A stretch of DNA of 64,000 bases from Nocardioides pocheonensis (lineage in GTDB: Bacteria; Actinomycetota; Actinomycetes; Propionibacteriales; Nocardioidaceae). The DNA is taken from positions 62,001-126,000 of the forward strand of contig NZ_RJSF01000003.1 in NCBI RefSeq assembly GCF_003725535.1, given 5' to 3'. The notes under the pieces are model-generated. The model saw nothing but the letters and a program-made list of their open reading frames with translations. It searched no databases and was not told the origin of the DNA. Of this stretch, positions 43,599 through 52,704 are shown piece after piece; the first letter of the stretch is position 1; each line of letters begins with the position of its first letter. The translations under genes were made by a program, and so were the position numbers.

Positions 43599-44573
43599 AT
43601 GAGAGAACGTGCGAGCGGGACCCTCGAGGTCGAGGACCGGGGCGGCATCCTGGTCGCCCGTGTCCACGGCGGTCCGCACCAGCTGTTCGGCAAGGACATC
43701 GCCGACCGGCTGGACGCGTTGGTGGATCGGGCCGATCGTGATCCGGCCGTCCGTGCCGTGGTGATCACCGGCGCGCATCCCGACCGCTTCGTCAGTCATG
43801 CCGAGGTCCGGTGGTTGCAGGAGGGCGGCGCCGCCGTCCCGTCGGTCGGTCGGCGAGGCGCATCCGCCATTGCCCGGGCGGCCAGGGCAGCGGACCGCGC
43901 CCACCTCGGAGGGGCGCTGAGCCGCACGCCGTTGGGACCGGCGGTCGACCTCGAGCGGGTCCACCAGACCTTCCTGCGGATGAACAGCAGCGGCGTCGTG
44001 TACGTGGCCGCGCTCAATGGCTCGGCGCTCGGGCTGGGCGCGGAGTTCGCCTGGGCGCACGACCTGCGGGTGATGGCCGACGACGACATCGTCATCGGGC
44101 AACCCGAGGTGCTGCTCGGGATCATGCCCGGTGGCGGCGGCACGCAGCGGCTGACCCGCCTCGTCGGCACGCACAGGTCCCTGGTCGCGATCCTCGAGGG
44201 CAAGCCGTTCACACCCGCCGAAGCGCTGGCGAACGGCGCGGTCGACGACGTCGTTCCGTCGGAGCAGGTCGTCGCTCGAGCGGTCGAGCTCGCCGAGCAC
44301 TTCGGCACGCGCTCCAAGGAATCGCTGGCCGCCATCAAGCGGGCGGTGTACTTCGGCGGCTCGATGTCGCTGACCGACGGTCTGCGCGTCGAACGCGCGG
44401 AGTTCCTGACCACGGTCCTCTCGGCCGACGGCCAGGAGCAGATGCTGGACTACATGGACGCGACCGACGCCACCGGCGAGCTGCCCCTCTACACGCCGGG
44501 CGTCTACGCAGAGGCGCTCGCGTCGGGCCGGGTGCCGCACGTCCGGTCGACGGCCGAGGCGGTGGCCCGATGA
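43599..44573 (+). CDS. Enoyl-CoA hydratase/isomerase-family protein
   Basis: This 324-residue crotonase-fold protein has AALNGSALGLGAEFAWAHDL (oxyanion-hole region) and GQPEVLLGIMPGGGGTQRL, the hydratase signature. A loop of about 60 residues after PDRFVSHAEVRWL (residues about 65-125) is longer than usual. It would hydrate or isomerise enoyl-CoA intermediates. ATG with SD GGAGG; its stop overlaps the next start (ATGA). First gene of a three-gene coupled operon with a hydrolase and an acyl-CoA ligase. Confidence 0.88.
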   Translation: MRERASGTLEVEDRGGILVARVHGGPHQLFGKDIADRLDALVDRADRDPAVRAVVITGAHPDRFVSHAEVRWLQEGGAAVPSVGRRGASAIARAARAADRAHLGGALSRTPLGPAVDLERVHQTFLRMNSSGVVYVAALNGSALGLGAEFAWAHDLRVMADDDIVIGQPEVLLGIMPGGGGTQRLTRLVGTHRSLVAILEGKPFTPAEALANGAVDDVVPSEQVVARAVELAEHFGTRSKESLAAIKRAVYFGGSMSLTDGLRVERAEFLTTVLSADGQEQMLDYMDATDATGELPLYTPGVYAEALASGRVPHVRSTAEAVAR

Positions 44574-45493
44574 GCGCCACCCAGACCTTCAGCCGGCACG
44601 ACGTCTCCTTCGCCTCCGGGGACAGCACCTGCGCCGCGTGGCTCTACCTGCCGACCGGAGTGGCATCACCCCCGGTGGTGATCCTCGGCCACGGCCTGGG
44701 CGCCGTGCGCGAGATGCGGCTCGACGCCTTCGCCGAGCGCTTCGCCGAGGCCGGCATTGCGGCGCTGGCCTTCACCTACCGTCACTTCGGTGACAGTGGC
44801 GGTCAACCACGGCAGCTGTTGTCGATCGGGCGCCAGCTCGCCGACTGGGACGCCGCCATCGCGCACGTGAAGACCCGGGACGACCTCGACGGGACCCGGA
44901 TCGCGGTCTGGGGCAGCTCGTTCGGCGGCGGTCACGCGATCACGATCGCCTCGCGCCACTCCGAGCTGCGCGCTGCTGTCTCCCAATGTCCCTTCACCGA
45001 CGGGCTCGCCTCCGCGCTCGCTGTCGGCCCGACTGCCTCGTTCAAGGTCATGCCGCTGGTCGCCCGCGACCTCGTGGCCAAGCTCCGCGGGAGTGCGCCG
45101 GCGATGATCCCGCTCGCCGGGGCACCGGGCACGCAGGCACTCATGAACGCGCCCGACGCGCTCCCGGGCTACCTGGCTCTCGTCCCGTCCGGCATGCCCT
45201 TCCGCAACGAGGTCGCGGCGCGCGTCATCCCGACGATCGTCCGCCATCGGCCGGGGCGCGCTGCCAAGGACGTGCGCATGCCGATCCTCTTCTGCGTCAG
45301 CAACACCGACACGGTGGCGCCTCCTGCCCAGACCCTGAAGTACGCGCGCACCGCCCCCCACGGCGAGATCAAGCAGTACGACGCCGGGCACTTCGAGTTC
45401 TACCTCGGCGACCCGTTCGAGGAGCTCGTGAGGGACCAGGTCGAGTTTCTCTCCAGGCACCTCGAGCCGGTCGAGGCCAGGGAGATGTCATGA
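44570..45493 (+). CDS. Alpha/beta hydrolase (dienelactone-hydrolase/X-Pro-like)
   Basis: This 307-residue hydrolase has LGHGLGAVREMRLDAFAERF, nucleophile Ser in VWGSSFGGGHAITIA, Asp around CVSNTDTVAPP and His in YDAGHFEFYLG. Such proteins with VILGHGLG and AFTYRHFGDSGG resemble actinobacterial esterases next to fatty or isoprenoid acid catabolic genes. ATG start and stop both overlap neighbours by four bases, so it is tightly coupled with the hydratase and the ligase. Confidence 0.85.
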   Translation: MSATQTFSRHDVSFASGDSTCAAWLYLPTGVASPPVVILGHGLGAVREMRLDAFAERFAEAGIAALAFTYRHFGDSGGQPRQLLSIGRQLADWDAAIAHVKTRDDLDGTRIAVWGSSFGGGHAITIASRHSELRAAVSQCPFTDGLASALAVGPTASFKVMPLVARDLVAKLRGSAPAMIPLAGAPGTQALMNAPDALPGYLALVPSGMPFRNEVAARVIPTIVRHRPGRAAKDVRMPILFCVSNTDTVAPPAQTLKYARTAPHGEIKQYDAGHFEFYLGDPFEELVRDQVEFLSRHLEPVEAREMS

Positions 45494-46992
45494 GCCTCGC
45501 TTCGCTGCCCGACGAGCGTGCCGAGCGCGATCCGAACGGACCGGCGGTGTCCGACGCGTCGGTGTCGCTCGACAACGCCGCGTTCCTGCGCCGCGTGCAG
45601 GCGGCCGCGTGCCACCTCGAGGACCTCGGCATCGGGCCGGGTGACGTCGTCGCCCTGAAGCTGACGAACCGCCTCGAGTTCGTGCTGCTGTTGTTCGCGG
45701 CATGGCGAGTCGGAGCCGTGATCACCCCGGTCAACCCGGGCCTCACCGACGTCGAGGTGCTTCGCCAGCTGGACGACTCCGACGCCCGGCTTCTCGTGGT
45801 GGAGGACGGCACCACAGTTACGGGGCACGTCGCGACCCTCGCAGTGGGTGATCTGCATGACGCGGGGGAGCCGAGCCAGGAGCCCCACGTGGCGCCCTCG
45901 GCGCTCGCGCTGCTGATCTACACCAGCGGTACGACCGGCGTACCGAAGGGCGTCATGCTCGACCACGCAAACCTCGACGCCATGGCCGCCATGGGTCGCG
46001 AGGCACTGCAGGTCGGTCTGCACGATCGCTGCCTGCTGATCCTGCCGCTCTTCCACGTCAACGGCATCGTGGTCAGCGTCCTGATGCCACTGCTCGCCGG
46101 CGGCAACGTCGTCATCGCGGATCGGTTCAACCCGCACACCTTCTTCGACGCCGTCGAGCGGCACCGTCCGACGTTCTTCAGCGGCGTGCCGACGATCTTC
46201 AACATGCTGGCGGCCCTTCCTCCCGAGGTGCGGCCGGACACGTCGTCGGTCCGGTTCGCGGTGTGCGGCGCCGCACCCGCCCCCGCCGAGCTCCTCGCCC
46301 GGTTCGAGTCCCGCTACGGGTTCCCGCTCATCGAGGGGTACGGGCTCTCGGAGGCGACCTGCGGGTCCACCCTCAACCCGGTCGCCGGCCCGCGGCGCGC
46401 CGGCACCGTCGGAGTCGCGTTCCGCGGCCAGGAGGTCCGCATCGTCGACGGGGCGGGGAGGCAGCTGGCCCCGGGCGAGGGCGGCGAGGTCGTCGTGCGC
46501 GGTCCGAACGTCATGCGTGGCTACCTCGGTCGCCCGGAGGAGACCGCCCGGGTCGTCGTGGACGGGTGGTTGCACACCGGCGACGTCGGTCATCTCGACG
46601 AGGACGGCTACCTCACGCTGGTCGGGCGCACGAAGGACATGATCATCCGGGGTGGCGAGAACATCTACCCCAAGGAGATCGAGGACGTCCTGGCCGCCGA
46701 TCCCTCCGTCCTCGAGGTCGCGGTGATCGGCGTACCCGACGACACGTGGGGTGAGCGAGTTGTCGCCTACGTCCAGCCGCGTCCCGGTGGAACGGTCGAT
46801 CCGGCGTCGCTGAGGGCGCGGTGCGTCGAGTCCCTCAGCGGGTTCAAGCGCCCGACCGAGACGTTCACGGTGGACGCCATCCCGAAGAACGCCGTCGGCA
46901 AGATCGACAAGGCGGCACTGCGCACCCTGCACGCCGCAGCCGCTCCCGTGAACGAGCCTGCCGACGAGCCGGTGCTCAGGCATCGCCCGTAG
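45490..46992 (+). CDS. Acyl-CoA synthetase (AMP-forming)
   Basis: This 500-residue ANL-superfamily ligase has the P-loop LLIYTSGTTGVPKGVM, EGYGLSEATCGST, GWLHTGDVGHLDEDGYL, RTKDMIIRGGENIYPKEIE and the catalytic C-terminal Lys in PKNAVGKIDKAAL. It activates a carboxylic acid to its CoA ester through an adenylate. ATG start overlaps the hydrolase stop. Substrate unknown; medium size and context suggest a cyclic, aromatic or branched acid. Confidence 0.92.
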   Translation: MSLASLPDERAERDPNGPAVSDASVSLDNAAFLRRVQAAACHLEDLGIGPGDVVALKLTNRLEFVLLLFAAWRVGAVITPVNPGLTDVEVLRQLDDSDARLLVVEDGTTVTGHVATLAVGDLHDAGEPSQEPHVAPSALALLIYTSGTTGVPKGVMLDHANLDAMAAMGREALQVGLHDRCLLILPLFHVNGIVVSVLMPLLAGGNVVIADRFNPHTFFDAVERHRPTFFSGVPTIFNMLAALPPEVRPDTSSVRFAVCGAAPAPAELLARFESRYGFPLIEGYGLSEATCGSTLNPVAGPRRAGTVGVAFRGQEVRIVDGAGRQLAPGEGGEVVVRGPNVMRGYLGRPEETARVVVDGWLHTGDVGHLDEDGYLTLVGRTKDMIIRGGENIYPKEIEDVLAADPSVLEVAVIGVPDDTWGERVVAYVQPRPGGTVDPASLRARCVESLSGFKRPTETFTVDAIPKNAVGKIDKAALRTLHAAAAPVNEPADEPVLRHRP

Positions 46993-47083
46993 CCGACGCG
47001 GGGCCCACTGGTCTATCCCGCCCCGTTGCTCCGGGTGAACACGAGGAGAACACTCGGTGCTCCGACGAGAGCCTGGGGGTCCC

Positions 47084-48787
47084 ATGAGTGAGCAGCACCC
47101 GGTGGTCCAAGGACGTACGTTCACACCGCCCGGCAAGGGGCCGTGGGAGCTGGAGACGACCCACTCGGCGAGGCCGATGACGCCCTTGGCGCAGGACGCG
47201 TTCATGACCGGCTTCAAGAGGGGGTTCGCCGAGGGCACCGCGCGGTACGGCGTGCTGCTGTCCCATCTCGAGCCCGGTTTCAGCCAGGGCTTCTTCTACA
47301 ACCAGCCGGTCGCCGTGGGTGCGCCCGCCGGTGCCATGGAGCCGCCGCCCAAGCCGGTGCTGCAGCTGGTCAGCCGGATCCATCCCGAGATGCGACGTCG
47401 GCACAAGGCCGCCGAGCGAGCCATCCGCGAGAAGCTCTGGCGCGAGGACCTGAGGAACTGGGACGACGTCGACAAGCCCGCGGCCATCAAGTCGCACCAG
47501 GCGATCCAGGCCGTCGACGTGGGGGCGCTGTCCGACGCCGGCCTGGCCGACCACGTCGGCCAGTGCGTGCAGCACGCGATCGACGCGGCCTACCTGCACC
47601 ACAAGTACACGATCCCGGCGTGCCTCCCCGTCGGCGACTTCCTGGCCGGCGCGATCGCGTGGACGGGCGCGCCGGTCGGCGAGCTGATGACCCTGCTCCG
47701 GGGACGCTCGGCGGTGTCCCGGGGGTTCGCCGCCGACGAGCTCGAAGCCGCAGCGAAGGCGCTCACGACGTCGGACTCGGCCCGGGTGGTCCTCGCGTCG
47801 GCTCGTGACTCCGAGAGCATTCTCTCCGAGCTGACCGCCGACCCGGAGGTCGGCGCCGAGGTCTCGGCGTACGTCGAGGCGGTCCGCTGGCGGTGCGTCG
47901 GCTACGACCTGGGCGACAAGGCGGCCGGCGAGCTGCCCGACACCCTCGTGGAGTCGCTCCGCTCCAGTCTCGCGGGCAGCTGGGCCGCTGCGCCCGACGA
48001 CGACGCCGCCCTGCAGGCGCTGCGCGAACGGGTCCCGGCCGAGCACCGCGAGGACTTCGACGACCGGCTCGCCGAGGTTCGGTTGATGTACCGGCTGCGC
48101 GACGAGCGTGGTGTCTACAGCGACGGCTGGGCCGTGGGCCTGGGCCGCCGGGCGCTGCTCGAGGTCGGCCGGCGGCTGACGGCCAAGGGGCTGCTGAACG
48201 ATCCCGAGCACGCGGTGGACCTGCGCGCCGACGAGGTCCGCGCCCTGCTGCTCGGCGGAGCCGGCGGTCCGAGCGCGGCCGACGTGGCCGAGCGGTTCGC
48301 GTGGCGGACGACGATGACCACGTCCGACGCGCCGCCCTTCCTCCGGGCCCTGCCGGCTCCTCCGCCGCCGGCCGAGTGGCTGCCCCGCCCGGCCCGACGC
48401 ACGGCCGCGGCGATGAACACCTTCATGGCGTCGCTGTTCGCCGTGCCGGAGACGCCGAACACGGACACCCTGCTGACCGGCCTCGCCGTCAACACCGGGG
48501 TCTACGAAGGCCCGGCCCGGCTGGTGGAGAGCTCCGACGACTTCGGTCGGATCCGCCAGGGCGACGTGCTCGTGACGCGGATGACGTCGCCGTACTTCAA
48601 CGTGGTGCTGCCGATGCTCGGCGCGATCGTCACCGACCGTGGCGGGCAGCTCTGCCATGCCGCGATCGTGGCCCGGGAGTACGGCATCCCGGGGATCGTC
48701 GGCACCCGCGACGCGACCCGAACGATCCGCGACGGTGACCGCGTGAGGGTCGACGGGACCACGGGCGAGGTGCATCTCCTCGGGTGA
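47084..48787 (+). CDS. PEP-synthase-like protein with swivelling phospho-His domain (CreH/PpsA-like)
   Basis: This 567-residue protein's C-terminal 100 residues form the PEP-utilising mobile domain: VLVTRMTSPYFNVVLPMLGA and GGQLCHAAIVAREYGIPGIV with phospho-His525. The N-terminal 450 residues are helical, start GPWELETTHSARPM, and should bind the substrate; there is no PEP/pyruvate barrel and no ATP-grasp domain here. The ATP-binding half is the next gene, overlapping by GTGA. The split layout matches phenylphosphate synthase and the CreH-CreI kinase of alkylphenol breakdown, suggesting phosphorylation of a phenol or alcohol. ATG at 47084; the first three genes upstream are in another operon. 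Confidence 0.75.
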   Translation: MSEQHPVVQGRTFTPPGKGPWELETTHSARPMTPLAQDAFMTGFKRGFAEGTARYGVLLSHLEPGFSQGFFYNQPVAVGAPAGAMEPPPKPVLQLVSRIHPEMRRRHKAAERAIREKLWREDLRNWDDVDKPAAIKSHQAIQAVDVGALSDAGLADHVGQCVQHAIDAAYLHHKYTIPACLPVGDFLAGAIAWTGAPVGELMTLLRGRSAVSRGFAADELEAAAKALTTSDSARVVLASARDSESILSELTADPEVGAEVSAYVEAVRWRCVGYDLGDKAAGELPDTLVESLRSSLAGSWAAAPDDDAALQALRERVPAEHREDFDDRLAEVRLMYRLRDERGVYSDGWAVGLGRRALLEVGRRLTAKGLLNDPEHAVDLRADEVRALLLGGAGGPSAADVAERFAWRTTMTTSDAPPFLRALPAPPPPAEWLPRPARRTAAAMNTFMASLFAVPETPNTDTLLTGLAVNTGVYEGPARLVESSDDFGRIRQGDVLVTRMTSPYFNVVLPMLGAIVTDRGGQLCHAAIVAREYGIPGIVGTRDATRTIRDGDRVRVDGTTGEVHLLG

Positions 48788-49602
48788 CCACCACCACGCT
48801 CACCCCGCTCGCCCTGGCGACCGACGCGCGGGCCTTCGGAGGCAAGGCCGCCCAGCTCGCGGCCGCGCTCGCCGCGGGGTTGCCGGTGCCTACCGGATTC
48901 GCCCTCGACTGGACCGCGGTGCGCGCGGTCGTCGACGGTGACCGCCGCGCGCTCACCTGGCTCGACGCCATCACCGACGCGGGTCCCTGGGCCGTCCGGT
49001 CGAGCGCGATCGGCGAGGACTCTGCCGAGGCGTCGTTCGCCGGCACCCACCTCACCGTCCTGGGGGTCGTCGGGCTGGAGGCGCTCGTCGACGCGGTCCA
49101 CCAGGTCCACGAGTCGGCTGCCGACGAGGCGGCCCTGGCCTATCGCCGCCAGCACGGGCTGGACCCGACGCCCCGGATGGCGGTCGTCCTCCAGCCGATG
49201 ATCGCCTCCGAGGTGGCGGGCGTGCTGTTCACGAAGAACCCGGTGACCGGGGCGCACGAGCGGGTCATCGAGGCCAGCTGGGGACTGGGCGAGACCGTGG
49301 TGAGCGGCCTGGTCAGCCCCGACCAGTACCGGCTCGCCCCGGACGACGGTCGGCTCCTCGACCGGTGGGCGGGGGACAAGGACGTCGCGCTGTGGCTGCA
49401 GCCCGACGGGACCGTCACCGAGGCCCCGGTAGCGGCCGACCGGGCCACGGCGTGGTGCCTCGTCGAGGAGCAGCTGGAGCACCTGCACTGGCTCGCGGGT
49501 CACTGCGACGAGGTCTTCGGCACCACCGAGCACGACATCGAGTTCGCCTTCACCGAGGACCGGTTGCACCTGCTCCAGCGCCGTCCGATCACGCATGGCT
49601 GA
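48784..49602 (+). CDS. PEP-synthase N-terminal ATP-binding protein (CreI/PpsB-like)
   Basis: This 272-residue protein is equivalent to the PPDK/PEP-synthase ATP-grasp domain: FGGKAAQLAAALAAGLPVPTG, AVRSSAIGEDSAEASFAGT, VLQPMIASEVAGVLFTKNP, EASWGLGETVVSGLVSPD and final FTEDRLHLLQRRPIT. It would transfer the beta-phosphate of ATP to the His of the upstream protein. GTG start overlapping the upstream stop; its end overlaps the MFS start by 8 bases, so the three are one coupled unit. Confidence 0.85.
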   Translation: MTTTTLTPLALATDARAFGGKAAQLAAALAAGLPVPTGFALDWTAVRAVVDGDRRALTWLDAITDAGPWAVRSSAIGEDSAEASFAGTHLTVLGVVGLEALVDAVHQVHESAADEAALAYRRQHGLDPTPRMAVVLQPMIASEVAGVLFTKNPVTGAHERVIEASWGLGETVVSGLVSPDQYRLAPDDGRLLDRWAGDKDVALWLQPDGTVTEAPVAADRATAWCLVEEQLEHLHWLAGHCDEVFGTTEHDIEFAFTEDRLHLLQRRPITHG

Positions 49603-50974
49603 AGCCGCCGCGGTCCCGGCCTCCGACGACGTCGGCCGCGGGCTGGTCGGCGCCTTCCTGACTGCCAGCCTGATGCCGCTGAACTCGACCATGGTCGCCG
49701 TCGCGGTGCCCGCGATCGCCCGGAGCGTCGGCCACGGACCGGCAGCGGTGACCCAGGCACTGGTCGCGACGTACCTGATCGCGGCGATCGCGCTGCAGAG
49801 TCCCGGCGGCAAGCTCGGCGACCGGCTCGGCCACTGGCGGGTCCTCGCGCTCGGGCAGGCCATCGTCGCGACGGGAGCGATCCTCGGCTTCCTGGCGACC
49901 AGCCTGCCGATGCTCGCCGGCGCCCGGGTGCTGATGGCGACGGGAGGCGCGCTCGCCGTGCCGGCGACGCTCGCGCTCCTGCGCGTCTCGCTCCCGCTGG
50001 AGCGACGGGGGCGGGCGTTCGGCACCTTCGGCGCCGTGATGGCGCTGGCCGCCGCTCTCGGCCCGATCGTCGGCGGCGTCCTGGTGGACGCGTTCGGGTG
50101 GGAGGCCGTGTTCGTCGCGAACGTGCCGGTGCTCGCCGCGGCCGCGATCCTCGTCGCCTCGGTGGACCGCGGCGTGGACGTACGCCGGACCGGCAGGTTC
50201 GACGTCCTCGGGTCGGTGCTGCTCACCACGACGCTGGTCCTCCTCGTGCTCGCCGCCCAGGAGCGCGCGAGCGTGTCCGTCGCGCTGGTCCTCGGCGGCC
50301 TGGTCGCCCTGGCCGCCTTCGTCGCGCACGAACGCCGGGTCGAGGACCCGGTCGTCGCGTTCGACCTGTTCGCGTCGGCCGCCTTCACCGCCGGCACCCT
50401 GCTGATCTGCCTGCAGAACCTCGTGATGTACGCGCTGCTCTTCGAGGTCCCGCTGGTGCTCGAGGAGCGCTTCGACCTCGGCGCCCGGCAGACCGGCCAG
50501 CTCCTCATCTTCCTGATGGTCGCCATGGTCCTCACCTCGCTCGGGGCCGGCCGGCTCACCGAGCGGGCCGGACCGCGCGCCCTCGCCGTGACGGGATCGC
50601 TGATCTGCCTGGCGGCTCTGGTCGTCCTGCGGCTCGTCCCGCTCAGCGCCGCCGGCGAGGTTCGCCTTCCGCTCGCGCTGCTCGGCATCGGTCTCGGGCT
50701 GTGCGGTCCGGCGGCCCAGACCGCCTCCCTCTCGGCGGTCGCCTCGGCACGCAGCGGCATGGCCGCCGGTGTCAGCTCCACGATGCGCTACCTCGGTGGC
50801 GTCGCGGGCATCGCCTTCCTCGGCCGCGCCCTCGATCTCCACGGCTCGCGCGCTGCCGTGCTGGCCGAGCACCACCACATGGTGGAGATCTTCCTCGGCG
50901 TGCTGGTCCTCGGGCTCCTCTGTGCCGTCCGGATGCCGGGCGTCGCGCGGCGCGTTCCCCAGGCCCAGGCCTGA
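49595..50974 (+). CDS. MFS transporter (DHA2-like)
   Basis: This 459-residue protein has 12-14 hydrophobic segments and MFS motifs: SPGGKLGDRLGHWRVL between helices 2 and 3 and ALAAALGPIVGGVLVDAFG in helix 5. DHA2-type proteins are mostly exporters of drugs or hydrophobic compounds; here it may move the substrate or a toxic intermediate. ATG start overlaps the upstream gene by 8 bases. A GC hairpin at 50981-50997 follows. Confidence 0.88.
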   Translation: MAEAAAVPASDDVGRGLVGAFLTASLMPLNSTMVAVAVPAIARSVGHGPAAVTQALVATYLIAAIALQSPGGKLGDRLGHWRVLALGQAIVATGAILGFLATSLPMLAGARVLMATGGALAVPATLALLRVSLPLERRGRAFGTFGAVMALAAALGPIVGGVLVDAFGWEAVFVANVPVLAAAAILVASVDRGVDVRRTGRFDVLGSVLLTTTLVLLVLAAQERASVSVALVLGGLVALAAFVAHERRVEDPVVAFDLFASAAFTAGTLLICLQNLVMYALLFEVPLVLEERFDLGARQTGQLLIFLMVAMVLTSLGAGRLTERAGPRALAVTGSLICLAALVVLRLVPLSAAGEVRLPLALLGIGLGLCGPAAQTASLSAVASARSGMAAGVSSTMRYLGGVAGIAFLGRALDLHGSRAAVLAEHHHMVEIFLGVLVLGLLCAVRMPGVARRVPQAQA

Positions 50975-50980
50975 CGGATC

Positions 50981-50997
50981 GCCCCGCCCGCGGGGGC
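50981..50997 (+). terminator. Short GC hairpin after the MFS gene
   Basis: GCCCCG and CGGGGGC pair across CCCG. Six base pairs with one extra G and no T-tract, so termination is uncertain. Confidence 0.35.
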
Positions 50998-51016
50998 TCC
51001 GCCCTGTCAGCCAAAA

Positions 51017-51034
51017 TGAACTGAAGCCAGTTCA
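51017..51034. promoter_or_regulatory. TGAACTG-N4-CAGTTCA palindrome
   Basis: This perfect inverted repeat, TGAACTGAAGCCAGTTCA, lies about 100 bases before the ABC ATPase gene, followed by further TGAACTCAACTC repeats (51092-51110). Related GAACT elements occur at 58146-58160 and 58318-58335. Likely regulator site for the CUT2 transporter operon. Confidence 0.65.
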
Positions 51035-51135
51035 AAAAAGTCCGCCCGTGTGGTTGCCATCACAGAGCGCGCCATGCTTCACTCTCCTGAAGTGAACTCA
51101 ACTCAACTTGAAGCGAGTCAGAGGAGGTGGCGCTG

Positions 51136-52704
51136 ATGACTGCGGACGTTCGCCAGCGCGACCGGTCCGGCGACCGGGCCCACGGAGCGGGGTCGGACCC
51201 CACGGCGGGACCGGTCCTCAGCGTCCGGAACCTGTCGAAGACCTTCCCCGGCACGCGGGCCCTCGACGACGTCTCGGTCGACGTCCGCCCCGGCGAGGTC
51301 CACGCGCTGATGGGCCAGAACGGGTCCGGCAAGTCGACGCTGATCAAGGTCCTCGCCGGCTACCACTCCGCGGATCCCGGGTCCACCGCCGAGATGGACG
51401 GCGTGCCGTTCGAGGCGGGGCGCACCGTGCCGCCCGGCCTCCGCTTCGTCCACCAGGACCTCGGGCTGATCCTCGAGCTGAGCGCCCAGGACAACCTCGC
51501 CCTCCACGGCGGTTTCGCGCGCGGCTTCGGCCGACGCGTGCTCTGGAAGCAGCAGGAGGCCGAGACCCGGCGCGTGCTCGCGGCGTTCGACATCGACCTC
51601 GACATCCACCGCCCGCTCGCCGCCGCCACGCCGGTGCAACGCACCGTGGTCGCGATCGCCGCGGCCCTCCAGGGCTGGGACGGCGGTGGCGTGCTCGTGC
51701 TGGACGAGCCGACCGCGGTGCTGCCGCACGACGAGGTCGAGCGGCTGTTCGAGGTCGTGGAGCAGGTGCGAAACCGCGGGACCAGCGTGCTCTACGTGTC
51801 GCACCGGATGGACGAGATCTTCTCGCTCGCCGACCGGGTCACGGTGCTTCGCGGCGGCCGACGGGTCGGCACCTACGACGTCTCCTCCCTGGACACGCGC
51901 AGCCTGGCCACCCGGATGGTCGGCGACGAGGTGGACCCGGACTTCCGCGCACCGGTCGTGACCCAGGGCCACCAGCCGGTGACGCTGCAGGCCCAGGACA
52001 TCCGGGGCAAGTGGCTGCGCGGCGTCGACCTGGAGGCCCGAGCAGGAGAGATCGTCGGCATCGCAGGGCTCGCCGGAGCAGGGGCGCTCGAGCTGCCCTA
52101 CGCCCTGGCCGGGAAGGCCGGCGCTCTCGCCAGCGGCCAGATCCGGCTCCCCGCCACCTCCGAGGACTGGTACGACGTGCAGCGGGCGCGTGACCTGGAG
52201 ATCCCGCTCGTCCCGGCCGACCGGCAGACCGAGGCCGTGGTCGCCGAGTTCAGCGTGGCGGAGAACCTGTCGCTCTCCTCGCTCCGGTCCCTCGGCCGCC
52301 GCGGGCGCCTGTCGGCGAAGGACGAGGCCACGCTGGTCGAGACCTGGAGCGAGCGCCTGAGCCTGGTCAGTGCCGGCCCCGGCGCGCCGATCTCGACCCT
52401 CAGCGGCGGCAACCAGCAGAAGGTGATCCTGGCCCGGTGCCTCGCCGGGGACCCTCAGGTCCTGGTGCTGTGCGAGCCGACCGCCGGTGTGGACATCGGT
52501 ACCCGCGTGTCGATCTACCGGATCATCGCCGACCTCGCCGCCCACGGACTGACCGTGATCGTCGCCTCCTCCGACGAGGGCGACCTGCTCGCCCTCTGCA
52601 CCCGGATCCTCGTCCTCCGCGACGGAGTCGTGGCCGAGGAGCTGCCGGCCGAGGGGCTGACCAAGAACGTGCTGATCCGAGCCATCGAAGGAGCAGACGA
52701 ATGA
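51136..52704 (+). CDS. Sugar ABC transporter ATP-binding protein, two-domain (RbsA/MglA-like)
   Basis: This 522-residue protein has two ABC domains. The first has Walker A GQNGSGKST and Walker B VLVLDEPTAVLP, but its signature is TPVQR instead of LSGGQ. The second has a degenerate P-loop (GIAGLAGAGALEL, usual for this family), a good signature LSGGNQQKV, and Walker B VLVLCEPTAGVD, with Cys where Asp is usual. The active composite site would pair the first P-loop with the second signature. ATG at 51136 is chosen from GAGGAGG 8 bases upstream. Its stop overlaps the permease start. Confidence 0.88.
   Translation: MTADVRQRDRSGDRAHGAGSDPTAGPVLSVRNLSKTFPGTRALDDVSVDVRPGEVHALMGQNGSGKSTLIKVLAGYHSADPGSTAEMDGVPFEAGRTVPPGLRFVHQDLGLILELSAQDNLALHGGFARGFGRRVLWKQQEAETRRVLAAFDIDLDIHRPLAAATPVQRTVVAIAAALQGWDGGGVLVLDEPTAVLPHDEVERLFEVVEQVRNRGTSVLYVSHRMDEIFSLADRVTVLRGGRRVGTYDVSSLDTRSLATRMVGDEVDPDFRAPVVTQGHQPVTLQAQDIRGKWLRGVDLEARAGEIVGIAGLAGAGALELPYALAGKAGALASGQIRLPATSEDWYDVQRARDLEIPLVPADRQTEAVVAEFSVAENLSLSSLRSLGRRGRLSAKDEATLVETWSERLSLVSAGPGAPISTLSGGNQQKVILARCLAGDPQVLVLCEPTAGVDIGTRVSIYRIIADLAAHGLTVIVASSDEGDLLALCTRILVLRDGVVAEELPAEGLTKNVLIRAIEGADE

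Noticed and set aside
42738-44540. A 600-codon frame that would fuse the TetR gene to sequence antisense to the enoyl-CoA hydratase.
   Set aside because: The TetR domain starts at 43472 with a plausible start; upstream residues are antisense to a real gene and cross the operator at 43532.
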